From: JAGVSZ01 sp019137045
GTDB lineage: Bacteria > Pseudomonadota > Gammaproteobacteria > Burkholderiales > SG8-39
Length of the DNA stretch: 64,000 nucleotides
Direction of reading: 5' to 3'
Assembly: GCA_046347635.1 (NCBI GenBank)
Contig: JAXMFT010000007.1
Coordinates: forward strand, 1 to 64,000
The position numbers and the translations under genes are program-made. Position 1 is the stretch's first letter, and every line of letters begins with the position of its first letter. Under the pieces are notes generated by a model. The model saw only the letters and a list, made by a program, of their open reading frames with translations. It had not been told where the DNA came from and searched no databases. Shown one piece after another: positions 17,462 to 25,609 of this stretch.

Positions 17462-19636
17462 ATGAACGCTCCGTCCGCCGGCGCGCTGATCGAGCTCGAG
17501 CTCGAAGGCATGACGTGCGCCGCGTGCGCGAGCCGGATCGAGCGGACGCTGAACCGGATCGAGGGGGTCGCGGCCAACGTCAACTTCGCCACCGAGACCG
17601 CCCAGGTCGCGGTCGAGCCCGGCGCCGCGACGGTCGAATCGCTCATCGACGCGGTGCGGCGCGCCGGCTACGACGCCCGGGTGCACGAGGCGGGCGCAGT
17701 CGCCGACCACGAGAGCGACCGCCGCGCCGCGCTGCGCCAGTTCCTCCTCGCCGCCGTCTTCACCGCGCCGTTCCTCGCCGACATGGCGTGGATGTTCGCC
17801 GGCTCCGGGCACCACCTGCTGCCGGGCTGGCTGCAGCTCCTGCTCGCGACGCCGGTGCAGTTCGTCAGCGGGGCGCGTTTCTACCGCGGCGCCTGGCACG
17901 CATTGCGCGGCGGCGCGGCCAACATGGACGTGCTGATCGCGCTCGGCACGACCATCGCGTACGCGTTCAGCGCGGTGGTGGTGCTGTGGGGGCTCCGGCA
18001 GCACGTCTATTTCGAGGCCGCCGCGGTCGTGATCACCCTCGTCATCCTCGGCAAGTGGCTCGAGGCGCGCGCCAAGGCGCGCACCTCCGCCGCGCTGCGC
18101 TCGCTCGCGCGCCTCCAGCCGCAGGTGGCGTGGCTCGACGGGCCCGACGGCGCGCGCGAGGTGCCGGTGGAGCGAGTACGGCGCGGCGACGTCTATCTCG
18201 TGCGCCCCGGCGACAGCGTGCCGGTGGATGGCGAAGTGCTCGCGGGCGCCTCCAGCGTGGACGAATCGATGCTGACCGGCGAGAGCCTGCCGGTACCGAA
18301 GGCGGCCGGGGCGAAGGTCTTCGCCGCCACCGTCAACGGCACCGGGCTGCTGAAGTGCCGCGCCACGGGCGTGGGGCGCGAGACGGTGCTGGCCGGAATC
18401 GTGCGGCTCGTCGCGCTCGCGCAGGGTTCGAAGGCGCCGGTCCAGGCGCTCGCCGACCGGGTGTCCGCGATCTTCGTGCCCGCGGTCGTCGCGGTTGCGC
18501 TGGTGACGTTCGCCGTCTGGCTCGTGCTCGGATCGTTCGAGCTCGCGCTGGTGCGCTCGGTGGCGGTGCTCGTCATCGCGTGCCCGTGTGCGCTCGGCCT
18601 CGCGACGCCGACCGCGCTCATGGTGGGGATCGGGCGCGCCGCAAAGGCGGGAATCCTGATTCGCAACGCGACGGCGCTGGAGCGCGCCGGGGCGATGACG
18701 ACGCTGCTCCTCGACAAGACCGGAACGCTCACCGAGGGCCGGCCGGGGGTCACGCGCGTGATCCCCGCGCCCGGCGCGACCGAGGTCGAGCTGCTGCGCG
18801 TCGCGGCGGCGCTCGAACGCGCCTCCGAGCATCCGATCGCGCGCGCCGTGCGCGAGCGCGCCGAGGCGGCCGGGGTGGTCGGTGCGCTTCCGGCGGAGTT
18901 CGGCGCCGTCACGGGGAAGGGGGTCGTGGGCGTGGTGGACGGCGTCCCGGCGCGCCTCGGAACGCCGGAGTTCGTGGCGGAGGTCGGGGTGCCGGTCGAC
19001 GCGGCCGCGATCGCCGCGCTCCGGGGCGGCGGCGAGACGGTGGTGGCCGTCGCGGCGGGCGGGCGCTTCCTCGGGACCCTCCTCGTGGCCGATCGGCTGC
19101 GCGCGACGGCCGGCGAGGCGATGGCGCGGCTGCGCGCGCTGGGGATACGGCTCGCCCTGATCTCGGGTGACCACGAAGCCACCGCGCGCGCGATCGCCGC
19201 GCAGGCCGGGATCGACGAGTTCCGCGCCGGCGTCCTGCCGGCCGGCAAGGCGGACGAGGTGGCCGCGCGCCGCAGGGCGGGCGGCGTGGTCGGCATGGCG
19301 GGCGACGGCATCAACGATGCGCCCGCGCTCGCCGCGGCCGACGTCAGCTTCACCCTGGCGGGCGGGACCGGCGTGGCGATCGACACGGCGGACGTCACGC
19401 TCATGCGCGACGACCTGCGCGCGCTCGCCGATGCGGTCGAGCTGTCGCGGCGCACGGTGGCGAAGGTGCGGCAGAACCTGTTCTTCGCCTTCATCTACAA
19501 CGTGCTCGGCATCCCGCTCGCGGCGCTCGGGCTGCTGAGCCCGGTCATCGCCGGGGCGGCGATGGCGTTCTCGTCGGTGTCGGTGGTGAGCAACTCGCTG
19601 CTGCTCGGGCGCTGGCGATCCTCGAACCGGAGCTGA
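17462..19636 (+). CDS. copA: CopA-like copper-exporting P1B ATPase
   Basis: 724 aa. One heavy-metal-associated domain with C19 and C22 (GMTCAACASRIE), eight TM helices, CPC at 374-376, TGES, phosphorylation aspartate D418 (DKTGTLTEG) and GDGINDAPAL. It moves Cu(I) out of the cytoplasm. It starts 1 nt after the upstream usp stop and is followed 5 nt later by a small copper chaperone. It lacks the extra N-terminal cysteine clusters of CcoI, so detoxification or periplasmic supply is likelier than CuB loading. Confidence 0.9.
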   Translation: MNAPSAGALIELELEGMTCAACASRIERTLNRIEGVAANVNFATETAQVAVEPGAATVESLIDAVRRAGYDARVHEAGAVADHESDRRAALRQFLLAAVFTAPFLADMAWMFAGSGHHLLPGWLQLLLATPVQFVSGARFYRGAWHALRGGAANMDVLIALGTTIAYAFSAVVVLWGLRQHVYFEAAAVVITLVILGKWLEARAKARTSAALRSLARLQPQVAWLDGPDGAREVPVERVRRGDVYLVRPGDSVPVDGEVLAGASSVDESMLTGESLPVPKAAGAKVFAATVNGTGLLKCRATGVGRETVLAGIVRLVALAQGSKAPVQALADRVSAIFVPAVVAVALVTFAVWLVLGSFELALVRSVAVLVIACPCALGLATPTALMVGIGRAAKAGILIRNATALERAGAMTTLLLDKTGTLTEGRPGVTRVIPAPGATEVELLRVAAALERASEHPIARAVRERAEAAGVVGALPAEFGAVTGKGVVGVVDGVPARLGTPEFVAEVGVPVDAAAIAALRGGGETVVAVAAGGRFLGTLLVADRLRATAGEAMARLRALGIRLALISGDHEATARAIAAQAGIDEFRAGVLPAGKADEVAARRRAGGVVGMAGDGINDAPALAAADVSFTLAGGTGVAIDTADVTLMRDDLRALADAVELSRRTVAKVRQNLFFAFIYNVLGIPLAALGLLSPVIAGAAMAFSSVSVVSNSLLLGRWRSSNRS

Positions 19637-19641
19637 ACTGC

Positions 19642-19848
19642 ATGGAAACGACCACGATCAAGGTGTCGGGAATGACCTGCCAGGGCTGCGTGCGCAGCGT
19701 GACGCGCGTGCTCCAGGCGCTGCCGGGCGTGGAGGACGTCGCCGTCTCGCTCGAGAAGGGCGAGGCCGCGCTGCGCTACGACCCGGCCCGGGCGGGAGCG
19801 GCGCAGTTCCGCAAGGCGATCGAGGACGCCGGGTTCACGGCGCCCTGA
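19642..19848 (+). CDS. copZ: CopZ-like heavy-metal-associated copper chaperone
   Basis: 68 aa, a single HMA domain of beta-alpha-beta-beta-alpha-beta pattern with the metal site GMTCQGCVRSV (C-x2-C) near residue 13. It would bring Cu(I) to CopA, whose gene ends 5 nt upstream. Length is typical for CopZ/Atx1. Confidence 0.85.
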   Translation: METTTIKVSGMTCQGCVRSVTRVLQALPGVEDVAVSLEKGEAALRYDPARAGAAQFRKAIEDAGFTAP

Positions 19849-19851
19849 GCC

Positions 19852-20400
19852 GTGGCGGTCGCGCCGCCGCCGGAGATCGTGGAGAACTGGACGCTGCCCG
19901 ACGGCAGCGCGGCGACGCTGCGCCCGATCCGGGCGAGCGACATGGAGCTCGAGCGCGCGTTCGTGCGCAACCTCTCGCCCCAGTCGCGGTTCAAGCGCTT
20001 CATGGGCGAGCTGAGGGAGCTCAGTCCCGAGCGGCTGCACGCGTTCACCCATCCCGACCACGCGCGCGAGGCGGCGTACGTCGTCATCCGGTCCACACCG
20101 GGAGGCGAGGAGGAGATCGCGGTGGCGCGCTTCACCATCGGCGGCGACGGCGAGTCCTGCGAGTTCGCGATCACGGTGGCCGACGCGTGGCAGGGCAGGG
20201 GCGTGGCCGGGCGCCTGATGCGCGCGCTCGTCCGCGACGCGCGGCTGCGCGGCTTGAAGCGCATGGAAGGCTACGTGCTCGGCACGAACGCGCGCATGCT
20301 GGAATTCGTGCGCAAGCTCGGGTTCAGGACGGAGTTCGATCCGGACGATCCGGCGGTGCGGGTGGTCCGGCTCGATCTGCAGGACGGCGCGCGCGCCTGA
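19852..20400 (+). CDS. GNAT-family N-acetyltransferase
   Basis: 182 aa, GTG start 3 nt after copZ. LPDGSAATLRPIRASDMELE opens the domain. The acetyl-CoA loop is in ITVADAWQGRGVAGRLMRALV (Q/R-x-x-G-x-G/A). The C-terminal FVRKLGFRTEFD strand is typical of the family. It resembles the acetyltransferase domain fused to acyl-CoA synthetase-like proteins (Pat type), but here it stands alone. Substrate unknown. Last gene of the usp-copA-copZ run, convergent with tRNA-Val. Confidence 0.8.
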   Translation: MAVAPPPEIVENWTLPDGSAATLRPIRASDMELERAFVRNLSPQSRFKRFMGELRELSPERLHAFTHPDHAREAAYVVIRSTPGGEEEIAVARFTIGGDGESCEFAITVADAWQGRGVAGRLMRALVRDARLRGLKRMEGYVLGTNARMLEFVRKLGFRTEFDPDDPAVRVVRLDLQDGARA

Positions 20401-20431
20401 GCGGGCGCGCCCAGGCGGGTAGCAGGAGCGA

Positions 20432-20507
20432 TGGTGGGCGGTACTGGGATCGAACCAGTGACCCCTCGCGTGTGAAGCGAGTGCTCGTACCGCTGAGCTA
20501 ACCGCCC
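20432..20507 (-). tRNA. tRNA-Val (anticodon CAC)
   Basis: A full cloverleaf reads on the minus strand. Acceptor GGGCGGT pairs with ACCGCCC. The D-arm is TAGCTCAGC...GAGC and the anticodon stem CTCGC/GCGAG encloses loop TTCACAC (anticodon CAC). The T-arm is GGTTCGATCC, and discriminator A plus CCA are encoded (20432-20435). Confidence 0.95.
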
Positions 20508-20518
20508 GGAGGCGCGGG

Positions 20519-20548
20519 ATTTTCCCACAGCGCCGGGAGCCCGGTCAA
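20519..20548 (-). promoter_or_regulatory. Candidate promoter of tRNA-Val
   Basis: Minus strand: TTGACC -35 (20548-20543), 18-bp spacer, GAAAAT -10 (20524-20519). The -10 ends 11 nt before the tRNA 5' end. It lies in the 47-nt space between mgtE and the tRNA. Confidence 0.4.
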
Positions 20549-20554
20549 ACCGCG

Positions 20555-21535
20555 TCAGAGGAACGCGTTGACTGCGGCGAAATAGATCAGCAGGGTCAGG
20601 ACGTCCTGGATGATGGTGGCGAGCGGCCCGCTGCCGAACGCGGGGTCGCGGCCGAGCCGCGCGAGGATCCAGGGGAAGACGAGTCCGACCGTCGTCGCGA
20701 CCACGGAGGCCGCGAACAGGCCGAGCGCCACGGCCGCCGCGAGGCTCGGGTCGCGGAACCCGATCCAGATGCCGGCGAACGTCAGGCCACCCAGGACGGC
20801 GCCGAGCAGCATGCCGGTGCGAAGTTCGCCCGCGACGAGCCTCCCGAGCGGCGCCTGGCTCAGCGACAGGCCGCGCACCGCGATCGCCTCGGTCTGCGTG
20901 CCGATGGCATCGGCGAGGTAGACCAGACCCGGGACGAAGAACGCGATCGCCACCTGCGCTGCGAGCGCGCGCTCGAACTGCGCCATCACGGCAGTGGCCA
21001 GGACGCTCCCGACCAGGCCTGCGAGGAGCCAGGGGAGACGATCGCGCGCGCGGCGCAGCGGCGGCGCCTCGATCGCCGTGCGCGCGCGCTCGGTTTCGTG
21101 TCGGATGCCGGCGAGGCGGTGCAGATCCTCGACGTGCTCGTGGCGCAGAATCTCCAGCAGCGTGCGCGCGGGCACTGCGCCGAGCAGCCGGTGCGCGCGG
21201 TCGACCACGGGGATCGAGGCGAGTCCGCGGGCGATGGCGCGCGAAGCGGCGTGCTCCTGATCGGTGTCGGGCAGGACTCCGGGCACCGGCGCGGTCGCGA
21301 GCGACGCGAGCTTCGCATCCTGCTGCGCCGCGAGCAGCGCGGGGAGCGGCACCATCCCGAGAAGGCGGCGGTCTTCGTCGACGAGGTAGAGTGCGTCGAC
21401 GCAGTCGTAGTGCTGGCCGAGCAGCCGCGTCCGTGCCGCGCCGGCCTCGTCGCCGGGGGCGGCGGTCGGGACGCGTCGGACGAGATGATGGGCGGCGGTC
21501 TGGCCGCGGGTTGCGTGCGCGTCGCTCGCTGGCAT
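20555..21535 (-). CDS. mgtE: MgtE-type magnesium transporter without the N domain
   Basis: 326 aa inner-membrane Mg2+ channel. CBS-domain sequence (about residues 45-160, with LYLVDEDRRLLGMVPL and IPVVDRAHRLLG) is followed by five TM helices. The pore region FGSGPLATIIQDVLTLLIYF matches the MgtE end, where the conserved Asp binds Mg2+. Canonical MgtE is about 450 aa because it has an N-terminal Mg-sensing helical domain, absent here. ATG at 21535 has AGGGAG 7 nt upstream, so the short form is the real start. Divergent from ald. Confidence 0.85.
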   Translation of the reverse strand: MPASDAHATRGQTAAHHLVRRVPTAAPGDEAGAARTRLLGQHYDCVDALYLVDEDRRLLGMVPLPALLAAQQDAKLASLATAPVPGVLPDTDQEHAASRAIARGLASIPVVDRAHRLLGAVPARTLLEILRHEHVEDLHRLAGIRHETERARTAIEAPPLRRARDRLPWLLAGLVGSVLATAVMAQFERALAAQVAIAFFVPGLVYLADAIGTQTEAIAVRGLSLSQAPLGRLVAGELRTGMLLGAVLGGLTFAGIWIGFRDPSLAAAVALGLFAASVVATTVGLVFPWILARLGRDPAFGSGPLATIIQDVLTLLIYFAAVNAFL

Positions 21536-21614
21536 GTTCGGCTCCCTGACTGGGCGGGCCGAGTGTAGCTGCGCGTCCCGGCGTTAACATTGATCAATCC
21601 GGAGAGTGACGGCG

Positions 21615-22733
21615 ATGCGCATCGGGGTGCCGAAGGAAGTCAAGCCGCACGAGAATCGCGTCGGTCTCACGCCGGCGAGCGTGCACGAGGCGTGCGCGCG
21701 CGGGCACGAGGTCGTGGTCGAGCGCGGCGCCGGCGCCGGCGCGGGGGTCGCGGACGAGGCGTACGTCGCCGCCGGGGCCCGGCTCGCAGGCACGGCCGAC
21801 GAGGTGTTCGCCGCGGCGGAGCTGATCGTCAAGGTGAAGGAGCCGCAGCCGGACGAGCGCCGGCGGCTGCGGCCGGGGCAGGTGCTGTTCACGTTCCTGC
21901 ATCTCGCCCCCGATCCCGCCCAGGCGCAGGATCTCGTCGCGTCGGGTGCGGTCTGCATCGCCTACGAAACCGTCACGTCGGCGCACGGAACGCTGCCGCT
22001 GCTCGCGCCGATGTCGGAGATCGCCGGGCGCATGTCGATCCAGGCCGGAGCGGCGAGCCTCGAGCGTGCGCGCGGCGGCTGTGGTGTGCTCCTCTCCGGC
22101 GTGCCGGGCGTTGCGCCGGGAAAGGTGGTGATCCTGGGCGCAGGCAACGTCGGGTCCAACGCCGCGTACATCGCGAGCGGCATCGGGGCCGAGGTGGTCG
22201 TCATGGACCGCTCGCCGGAGGCCTTGCGGCGAATCGCGGCCCGGTACGGCGCGCAGGTGAAGACCGTGATGGCCCTCGGCGACCTCGTCGCCGAGCACGT
22301 GGCCAGCGCGCACCTGGTCGTCGGCGCGGTGCTGGTCCCGGGCGCGCGCGCGCCGCGACTCGTGGGGCGCGATCTGCTCCGCCGGATGAAACGGGGCGCC
22401 GTCCTGGTGGACGTCTCGATCGACCAGGGCGGCTGCTTCGAGACCTCGCGCCCGACGACGCACGGCGATCCCACCTACGTCGTGGACGGCATCGTGCACT
22501 ACTGCGTGGCGAACATGCCGGGCGGCGTGCCGCGCACGTCGACGTTCGCCCTCAACAACGCGACGCTGCCGTACGTCCTCGAACTCGCCGACCAGGGCTG
22601 GAAGGCCGCGCTCGCGCGCAACCCGCACCTGCGCGCCGGACTGAACGTGTGCGAGGGCAGGGTGACGCACCGGGAGGTGGCGGCGGCGCTCGGCTACGCG
22701 TACGTCGATCCGGCGACGCTGGTCGCAGGCTGA
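21615..22733 (+). CDS. ald: Alanine dehydrogenase
   Basis: 372 aa. NAD-dependent conversion of L-alanine to pyruvate and ammonia. MRIGVPKEVKPHENRVGLTP is the family N terminus. K75-region VKEPQPDE, the FTFLHLAPD stretch and the dinucleotide loop ILGAGNVGSNAA (about residue 170) are visible. ATG at 21615 has GGAGAG 8 nt upstream; an in-frame GTG at 21606 has none. Length equals the usual 371-372. Confidence 0.93.
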   Translation: MRIGVPKEVKPHENRVGLTPASVHEACARGHEVVVERGAGAGAGVADEAYVAAGARLAGTADEVFAAAELIVKVKEPQPDERRRLRPGQVLFTFLHLAPDPAQAQDLVASGAVCIAYETVTSAHGTLPLLAPMSEIAGRMSIQAGAASLERARGGCGVLLSGVPGVAPGKVVILGAGNVGSNAAYIASGIGAEVVVMDRSPEALRRIAARYGAQVKTVMALGDLVAEHVASAHLVVGAVLVPGARAPRLVGRDLLRRMKRGAVLVDVSIDQGGCFETSRPTTHGDPTYVVDGIVHYCVANMPGGVPRTSTFALNNATLPYVLELADQGWKAALARNPHLRAGLNVCEGRVTHREVAAALGYAYVDPATLVAG

Positions 22734-22769
22734 GTGAGTACAATGCGCGCCTCCTGACGTGGCATCCCG

Positions 22770-24164
22770 ATGGTTCGCACCCGCTTCGCACCCAGTCCGA
22801 CCGGCTTCCTGCACATCGGCGGCGCGCGCACGGCGCTCTTCTCGTGGGCGTACGCGCGCAAGCACCGGGGCGAATTCGTCCTGCGCATCGAGGACACCGA
22901 CCTCGAGCGCCACACCGAGGACGCGGTCGCGGCGATCTACGACGGCATGCGCTGGCTCGGGCTGCACTGGGACGAGGGCCCGTACCGGCAGATGGAGCGC
23001 CTGCCGCGCTATCGCGCGGTGGCCGAGCAGCTGATCGCGGGCGGGCGGGCGTACCTCTGCTACGCGTCCAAGGACGAGCTCGACGCGATGCGGGACGCGC
23101 AGCGCGCCCGCGGGGAGAAGCCGCGCTACGACGGGCGCTGGCGCCCCGAAAACGCGCGCGGCAGGACGCCGCCGGCGGGCGTCACGCCGGTGGTGCGGTT
23201 CCGCAACCCGGACGAGGGGGTGGTCGGCTGGCACGACCTCGTCAAGGGACCGATCGAGATCGCCAACCGCGAGCTCGACGACCTCGTGCTCCTGCGCGCC
23301 GACGGGGTGCCGACCTACAACTTCGGGGTGGTGGTCGACGACTTGGACATGGCGATCACGCACGTCATCCGCGGCGACGATCACGTGAACAACACGCCGC
23401 GCCAGATCAACATCTACGAGGCGCTCGGCGTGCCGGTGCCGAAGTTCGGGCACGTGCCGATGATCCTCGGCGCCGACGGCGAGAAGCTCTCCAAGCGTCA
23501 CGGCGCGGTGAGCGTGACCCAGTACGACGAGGACGGCTTCCTGCCCGAGGCGCTGGTCAATTACCTCGCGCGCCTCGGCTGGTCGCACGGCGACGACGAG
23601 GTGTTCGCGGTGGAACAGTTCGTCGAGTGGTTCGACCTCGGCCACATCAGCCGCTCGCCCGCGCAGTTCAACCCCGAGAAGGCGCTGTGGCTCAACCAGC
23701 AGTACATCAAGAAGGCCGATCCGCAGCGGCTCGCGGCGCTGGTCGCCCCGCGCATCGAGCGCGCGGGGGGCGACCTCGCGCGCGGCCCCGAGTTGGCGGT
23801 GGCGACGGCGCTGCTGCGCGAGCGCGCCTCGACGCTGAACGAGCTCGCGGACGCGGCGCGCGCACTCTTCTACAGCGACGCCGCGCCTGCGCCGGAGCTC
23901 CTCCGCGCGCAGCTGACCGCGGAGGCGCGGCCTGCGCTGGGCGCACTGCTCGAGCGCTTCGCCGGTGTCGAGCCGTGGTCCGAGGAGGGAATCCAGTCGG
24001 CGTTCGAGGGCGTGCTCAAGGCCCACGGGCTGAAGATGCCGAAGCTCGCGATGCCGCTCCGGGCGGTGGTGTTCGGCACGACCCAGACGCCGGCGCTGTA
24101 TCCGACGCTCGCCGCGGCCGGGAAGGCGCGCGTGCTCGAGCGCATCCGGCGCCATGCCGGCTGA
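22770..24164 (+). CDS. gltX: Glutamyl-tRNA synthetase
   Basis: 464 aa class I synthetase charging tRNA-Glu. The HIGH motif is HIGG in FAPSPTGFLHIGGARTAL, and KMSKS is KLSKRHG (about residue 240). LRIEDTDLERHTEDA and the C-terminal anticodon-binding helices are present. It is directly upstream of tRNA-Ala and tRNA-Glu genes, its own substrate among them. Confidence 0.95.
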   Translation: MVRTRFAPSPTGFLHIGGARTALFSWAYARKHRGEFVLRIEDTDLERHTEDAVAAIYDGMRWLGLHWDEGPYRQMERLPRYRAVAEQLIAGGRAYLCYASKDELDAMRDAQRARGEKPRYDGRWRPENARGRTPPAGVTPVVRFRNPDEGVVGWHDLVKGPIEIANRELDDLVLLRADGVPTYNFGVVVDDLDMAITHVIRGDDHVNNTPRQINIYEALGVPVPKFGHVPMILGADGEKLSKRHGAVSVTQYDEDGFLPEALVNYLARLGWSHGDDEVFAVEQFVEWFDLGHISRSPAQFNPEKALWLNQQYIKKADPQRLAALVAPRIERAGGDLARGPELAVATALLRERASTLNELADAARALFYSDAAPAPELLRAQLTAEARPALGALLERFAGVEPWSEEGIQSAFEGVLKAHGLKMPKLAMPLRAVVFGTTQTPALYPTLAAAGKARVLERIRRHAG

Positions 24165-24178
24165 GCGCCGGCGTTTCC

Positions 24179-24207
24179 TTTACAGGTGTTTGATCCGCCG
24201 CTATAAT
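24179..24207 (+). promoter_or_regulatory. Strong sigma-70 promoter of the tRNA-Ala/tRNA-Glu unit
   Basis: TTTACA (24179-24184), exact 17-bp spacer, consensus TATAAT (24202-24207). Predicted start is about 24214, just before the first tRNA at 24222. Confidence 0.8.
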
Positions 24208-24221
24208 TCGCGCCGCCGGTT

Positions 24222-24297
<76 letters not shown>

Positions 24298-24322
24298 ACC
24301 CTGCTCCACCACCCCGAATACC

Positions 24323-24398
24323 GACCCCATCGTCTAGAGGCCTAGGACATCGCCCTTTCACGGCGGTAACCGGGGTTCGAATCCCCGTGGGGTCGCCA
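24323..24398 (+). tRNA. tRNA-Glu (anticodon TTC)
   Basis: Cloverleaf: acceptor GACCCCA/TGGGGTC, D-arm CGTCTAGAGGCCTAGGACA, anticodon loop CTTTCAC (anticodon TTC), T-arm CCGGGGTTCGAATCCCCG, discriminator G and encoded CCA. It lies 25 nt after tRNA-Ala, probably in one transcript. A mobile-element remnant begins about 20 nt downstream. Confidence 0.96.
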
Positions 24399-24419
24399 AC
24401 TTATTCCGGGTCCGGCCCG

Positions 24420-24605
24420 CACACATGGGTGACGGATCGTACCTAAGACATGGGTGACAACCTTGGGCCGAACGGGTTGTCCAGGGGTTGCTGGGCTTCC
24501 CCCAATTTTTCGGACCGTTCGCTTGGCTTGTGAAGCGTAATTCGTAGTCCATCGGACTCACGTTGCCCAGCCTCGCCGGTCGCGAACATGTTCACCAGGG
24601 TGTCG
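24420..24605 (-). pseudogene. Transposase remnant, probably IS3-family OrfB C terminus
   Basis: On the minus strand an open stretch reads RLGNVSPMDYELRFTSQANG and continues for about 25 residues to the repeat zone. LGNxSPxDYE is the end pattern of IS3-family (rve-type) transposases. Nothing upstream of RLGNV matches the catalytic DDE core, so only the last part is left, cut off next to the higA stop. The other side ends at a repeated ACATGGGTGAC motif that may be an element end. Base composition is lower in G+C than in neighbouring genes. The family call rests on short motifs only. Confidence 0.45.
24423..24458. repeat. Direct repeat ACATGGGTGAC x2
   Basis: Two perfect 11-bp copies (24423-24433 and 24448-24458), 25 bp apart start to start, lie immediately beside the transposase remnant and about 25 nt after tRNA-Glu. 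Probably part of an insertion-sequence terminal region. Confidence 0.5.
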
Positions 24606-24608
24606 AGG

Positions 24609-24899
24609 CTACGCCGCCATCTTCAGCGGCTGGATCTTCGGACGCCGGCGCTTCTCTGCGCGCCACAGGTCATGGGCAGCCTGCATCCGCAGCCAGGACT
24701 CCGCCGAGCCGCCTAGCGCTGCGGCCAGCCGGATCGCCAGCTCGGCGCTCACCGCTGCACGCCCGTTCACGACGCGCGAGAGCGCAACCCGCGAGACGCC
24801 GAGGCGCTTCGCGAATTCGGTCACGGAGATCCCGTCTCCCCCGAGCACGGTGTCCTGAAGCACTTCGCCCGGGTGCGGAGGGTTGTGCATGCGCGTCAT
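24609..24899 (-). CDS. higA: HigA-type antitoxin
   Basis: 96 aa XRE-family antitoxin. MHNPPHPGEVLQD is the HigA signature, then a helix-turn-helix (VTEFAKRLGVSRVALSRVVN, about residues 26-46) and a short C-terminal helix. GAGGAGCAGG lies just before the ATG at 24899. It follows higB by 11 nt, the toxin-first order of HigBA. It would bind HigB and repress the operon. Confidence 0.88.
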   Translation of the reverse strand: MTRMHNPPHPGEVLQDTVLGGDGISVTEFAKRLGVSRVALSRVVNGRAAVSAELAIRLAAALGGSAESWLRMQAAHDLWRAEKRRRPKIQPLKMAA

Positions 24900-24910
24900 C
24901 GTCCTGCTCC

Positions 24911-25189
24911 TCAGTGGTAGTCCGTGTAATCGACCTGCACCGCGTCCTCACCCTCGAACGCAAAGACAAGCCGCCAGTTCTCGTCGACCCACACCGCCCA
25001 GCGGCCTTTCAGATCGCCCTTGAGAGGGTGGAGCCGCCATCCCGGGAGGTCCATGTCCTGTGGCCCGGACGCCGTGTCCAACCGACCCAGTTGCAGCCGC
25101 AGCCGTGTCGCGTGCTTCGCCTGAATCCCGGCCTTCGAGCCCTCGCGGTAGAAGCGTGCGAGGCCCTTGTGCGCGAAGCTCTTGATCAC
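24911..25189 (-). CDS. higB: HigB-type toxin (RelE/ParE superfamily)
   Basis: 92 aa, GTG start. MIKSFAHKGLARFYREGSKA and GWRLHPLKGDLKGRWAVWVD are the HigB/YoeB-like core, with the C-terminal VDYTDYH tail. HigB toxins cut mRNA on the ribosome. It is transcribed first, with a short inverted repeat over the probable promoter. Confidence 0.88.
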   Translation of the reverse strand: MIKSFAHKGLARFYREGSKAGIQAKHATRLRLQLGRLDTASGPQDMDLPGWRLHPLKGDLKGRWAVWVDENWRLVFAFEGEDAVQVDYTDYH

Positions 25190-25197
25190 GGCGTGAG

Positions 25198-25216
25198 TGT
25201 ATCGCTATAAGATACA
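25198..25216. promoter_or_regulatory. Probable higBA operator/promoter
   Basis: TGTATC-N7-GATACA inverted repeat starts 9 nt upstream of the higB start and overlaps an AT-rich TTATAG element usable as a -10 on the minus strand. This is a typical site for HigA autoregulation. Confidence 0.5.
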
Positions 25217-25351
25217 GAGCGCAAGAGGGGTGGCGCGGCTTTGGAGCGTCACGCGACCGCCGTGACCTTCGTCTCGGGCTCGTGCCCGAACCCTGGCAGC
25301 TTCGTGTGTGCCGCGCCACCCAAATGCGCGATCGGCGATGCTCGAAATCAC

Positions 25352-25537
25352 CTAGCACCAGCCTCCGGGGGTCTGTCGCAAGTAGCCTCTCGTTTTGAGC
25401 GCCTGCTCGATGGCCAGGCGCTCGGCCAAGTCCGCGGGTTGTCCGCGGCGTTCCAGCTCCCGCCCGATCCGGACGGTGCGTTCCATCACCTCCTCGCGCA
25501 ATGCCGTGCGGTCGACCACGAGGCGGAGACCATCCAC
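25352..25537 (-). CDS. Short hypothetical protein downstream of the DsrC-like gene
   Basis: 61 aa, GTG start, charged and helical (ERTVRIGRELERRG, LAERLAIEQALKTRG). No family is recognised and no ribosome site is clear. It begins 72 nt after the dsrC-like stop on the same strand and has a plausible high-G+C third-position pattern, so it may be co-transcribed. It could also be a chance frame. The 162 nt between it and higB contain only the higBA promoter repeat. Confidence 0.3.
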   Translation of the reverse strand: MDGLRLVVDRTALREEVMERTVRIGRELERRGQPADLAERLAIEQALKTRGYLRQTPGGWC

Positions 25538-25609
25538 TTCGGCGCGCCGGTGCGCGCGCTCAATGCCCTATGCGCGCCGCCCGCGCTGCGCGCGGCCCGG
25601 AACGCAATC

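Noticed and set aside
21588..21601. TTAACATTGATCAA before ald, as a possible FNR box
   Set aside because: One half lacks the TTGA core and it ends 14 nt before the ald ATG; too weak to call.
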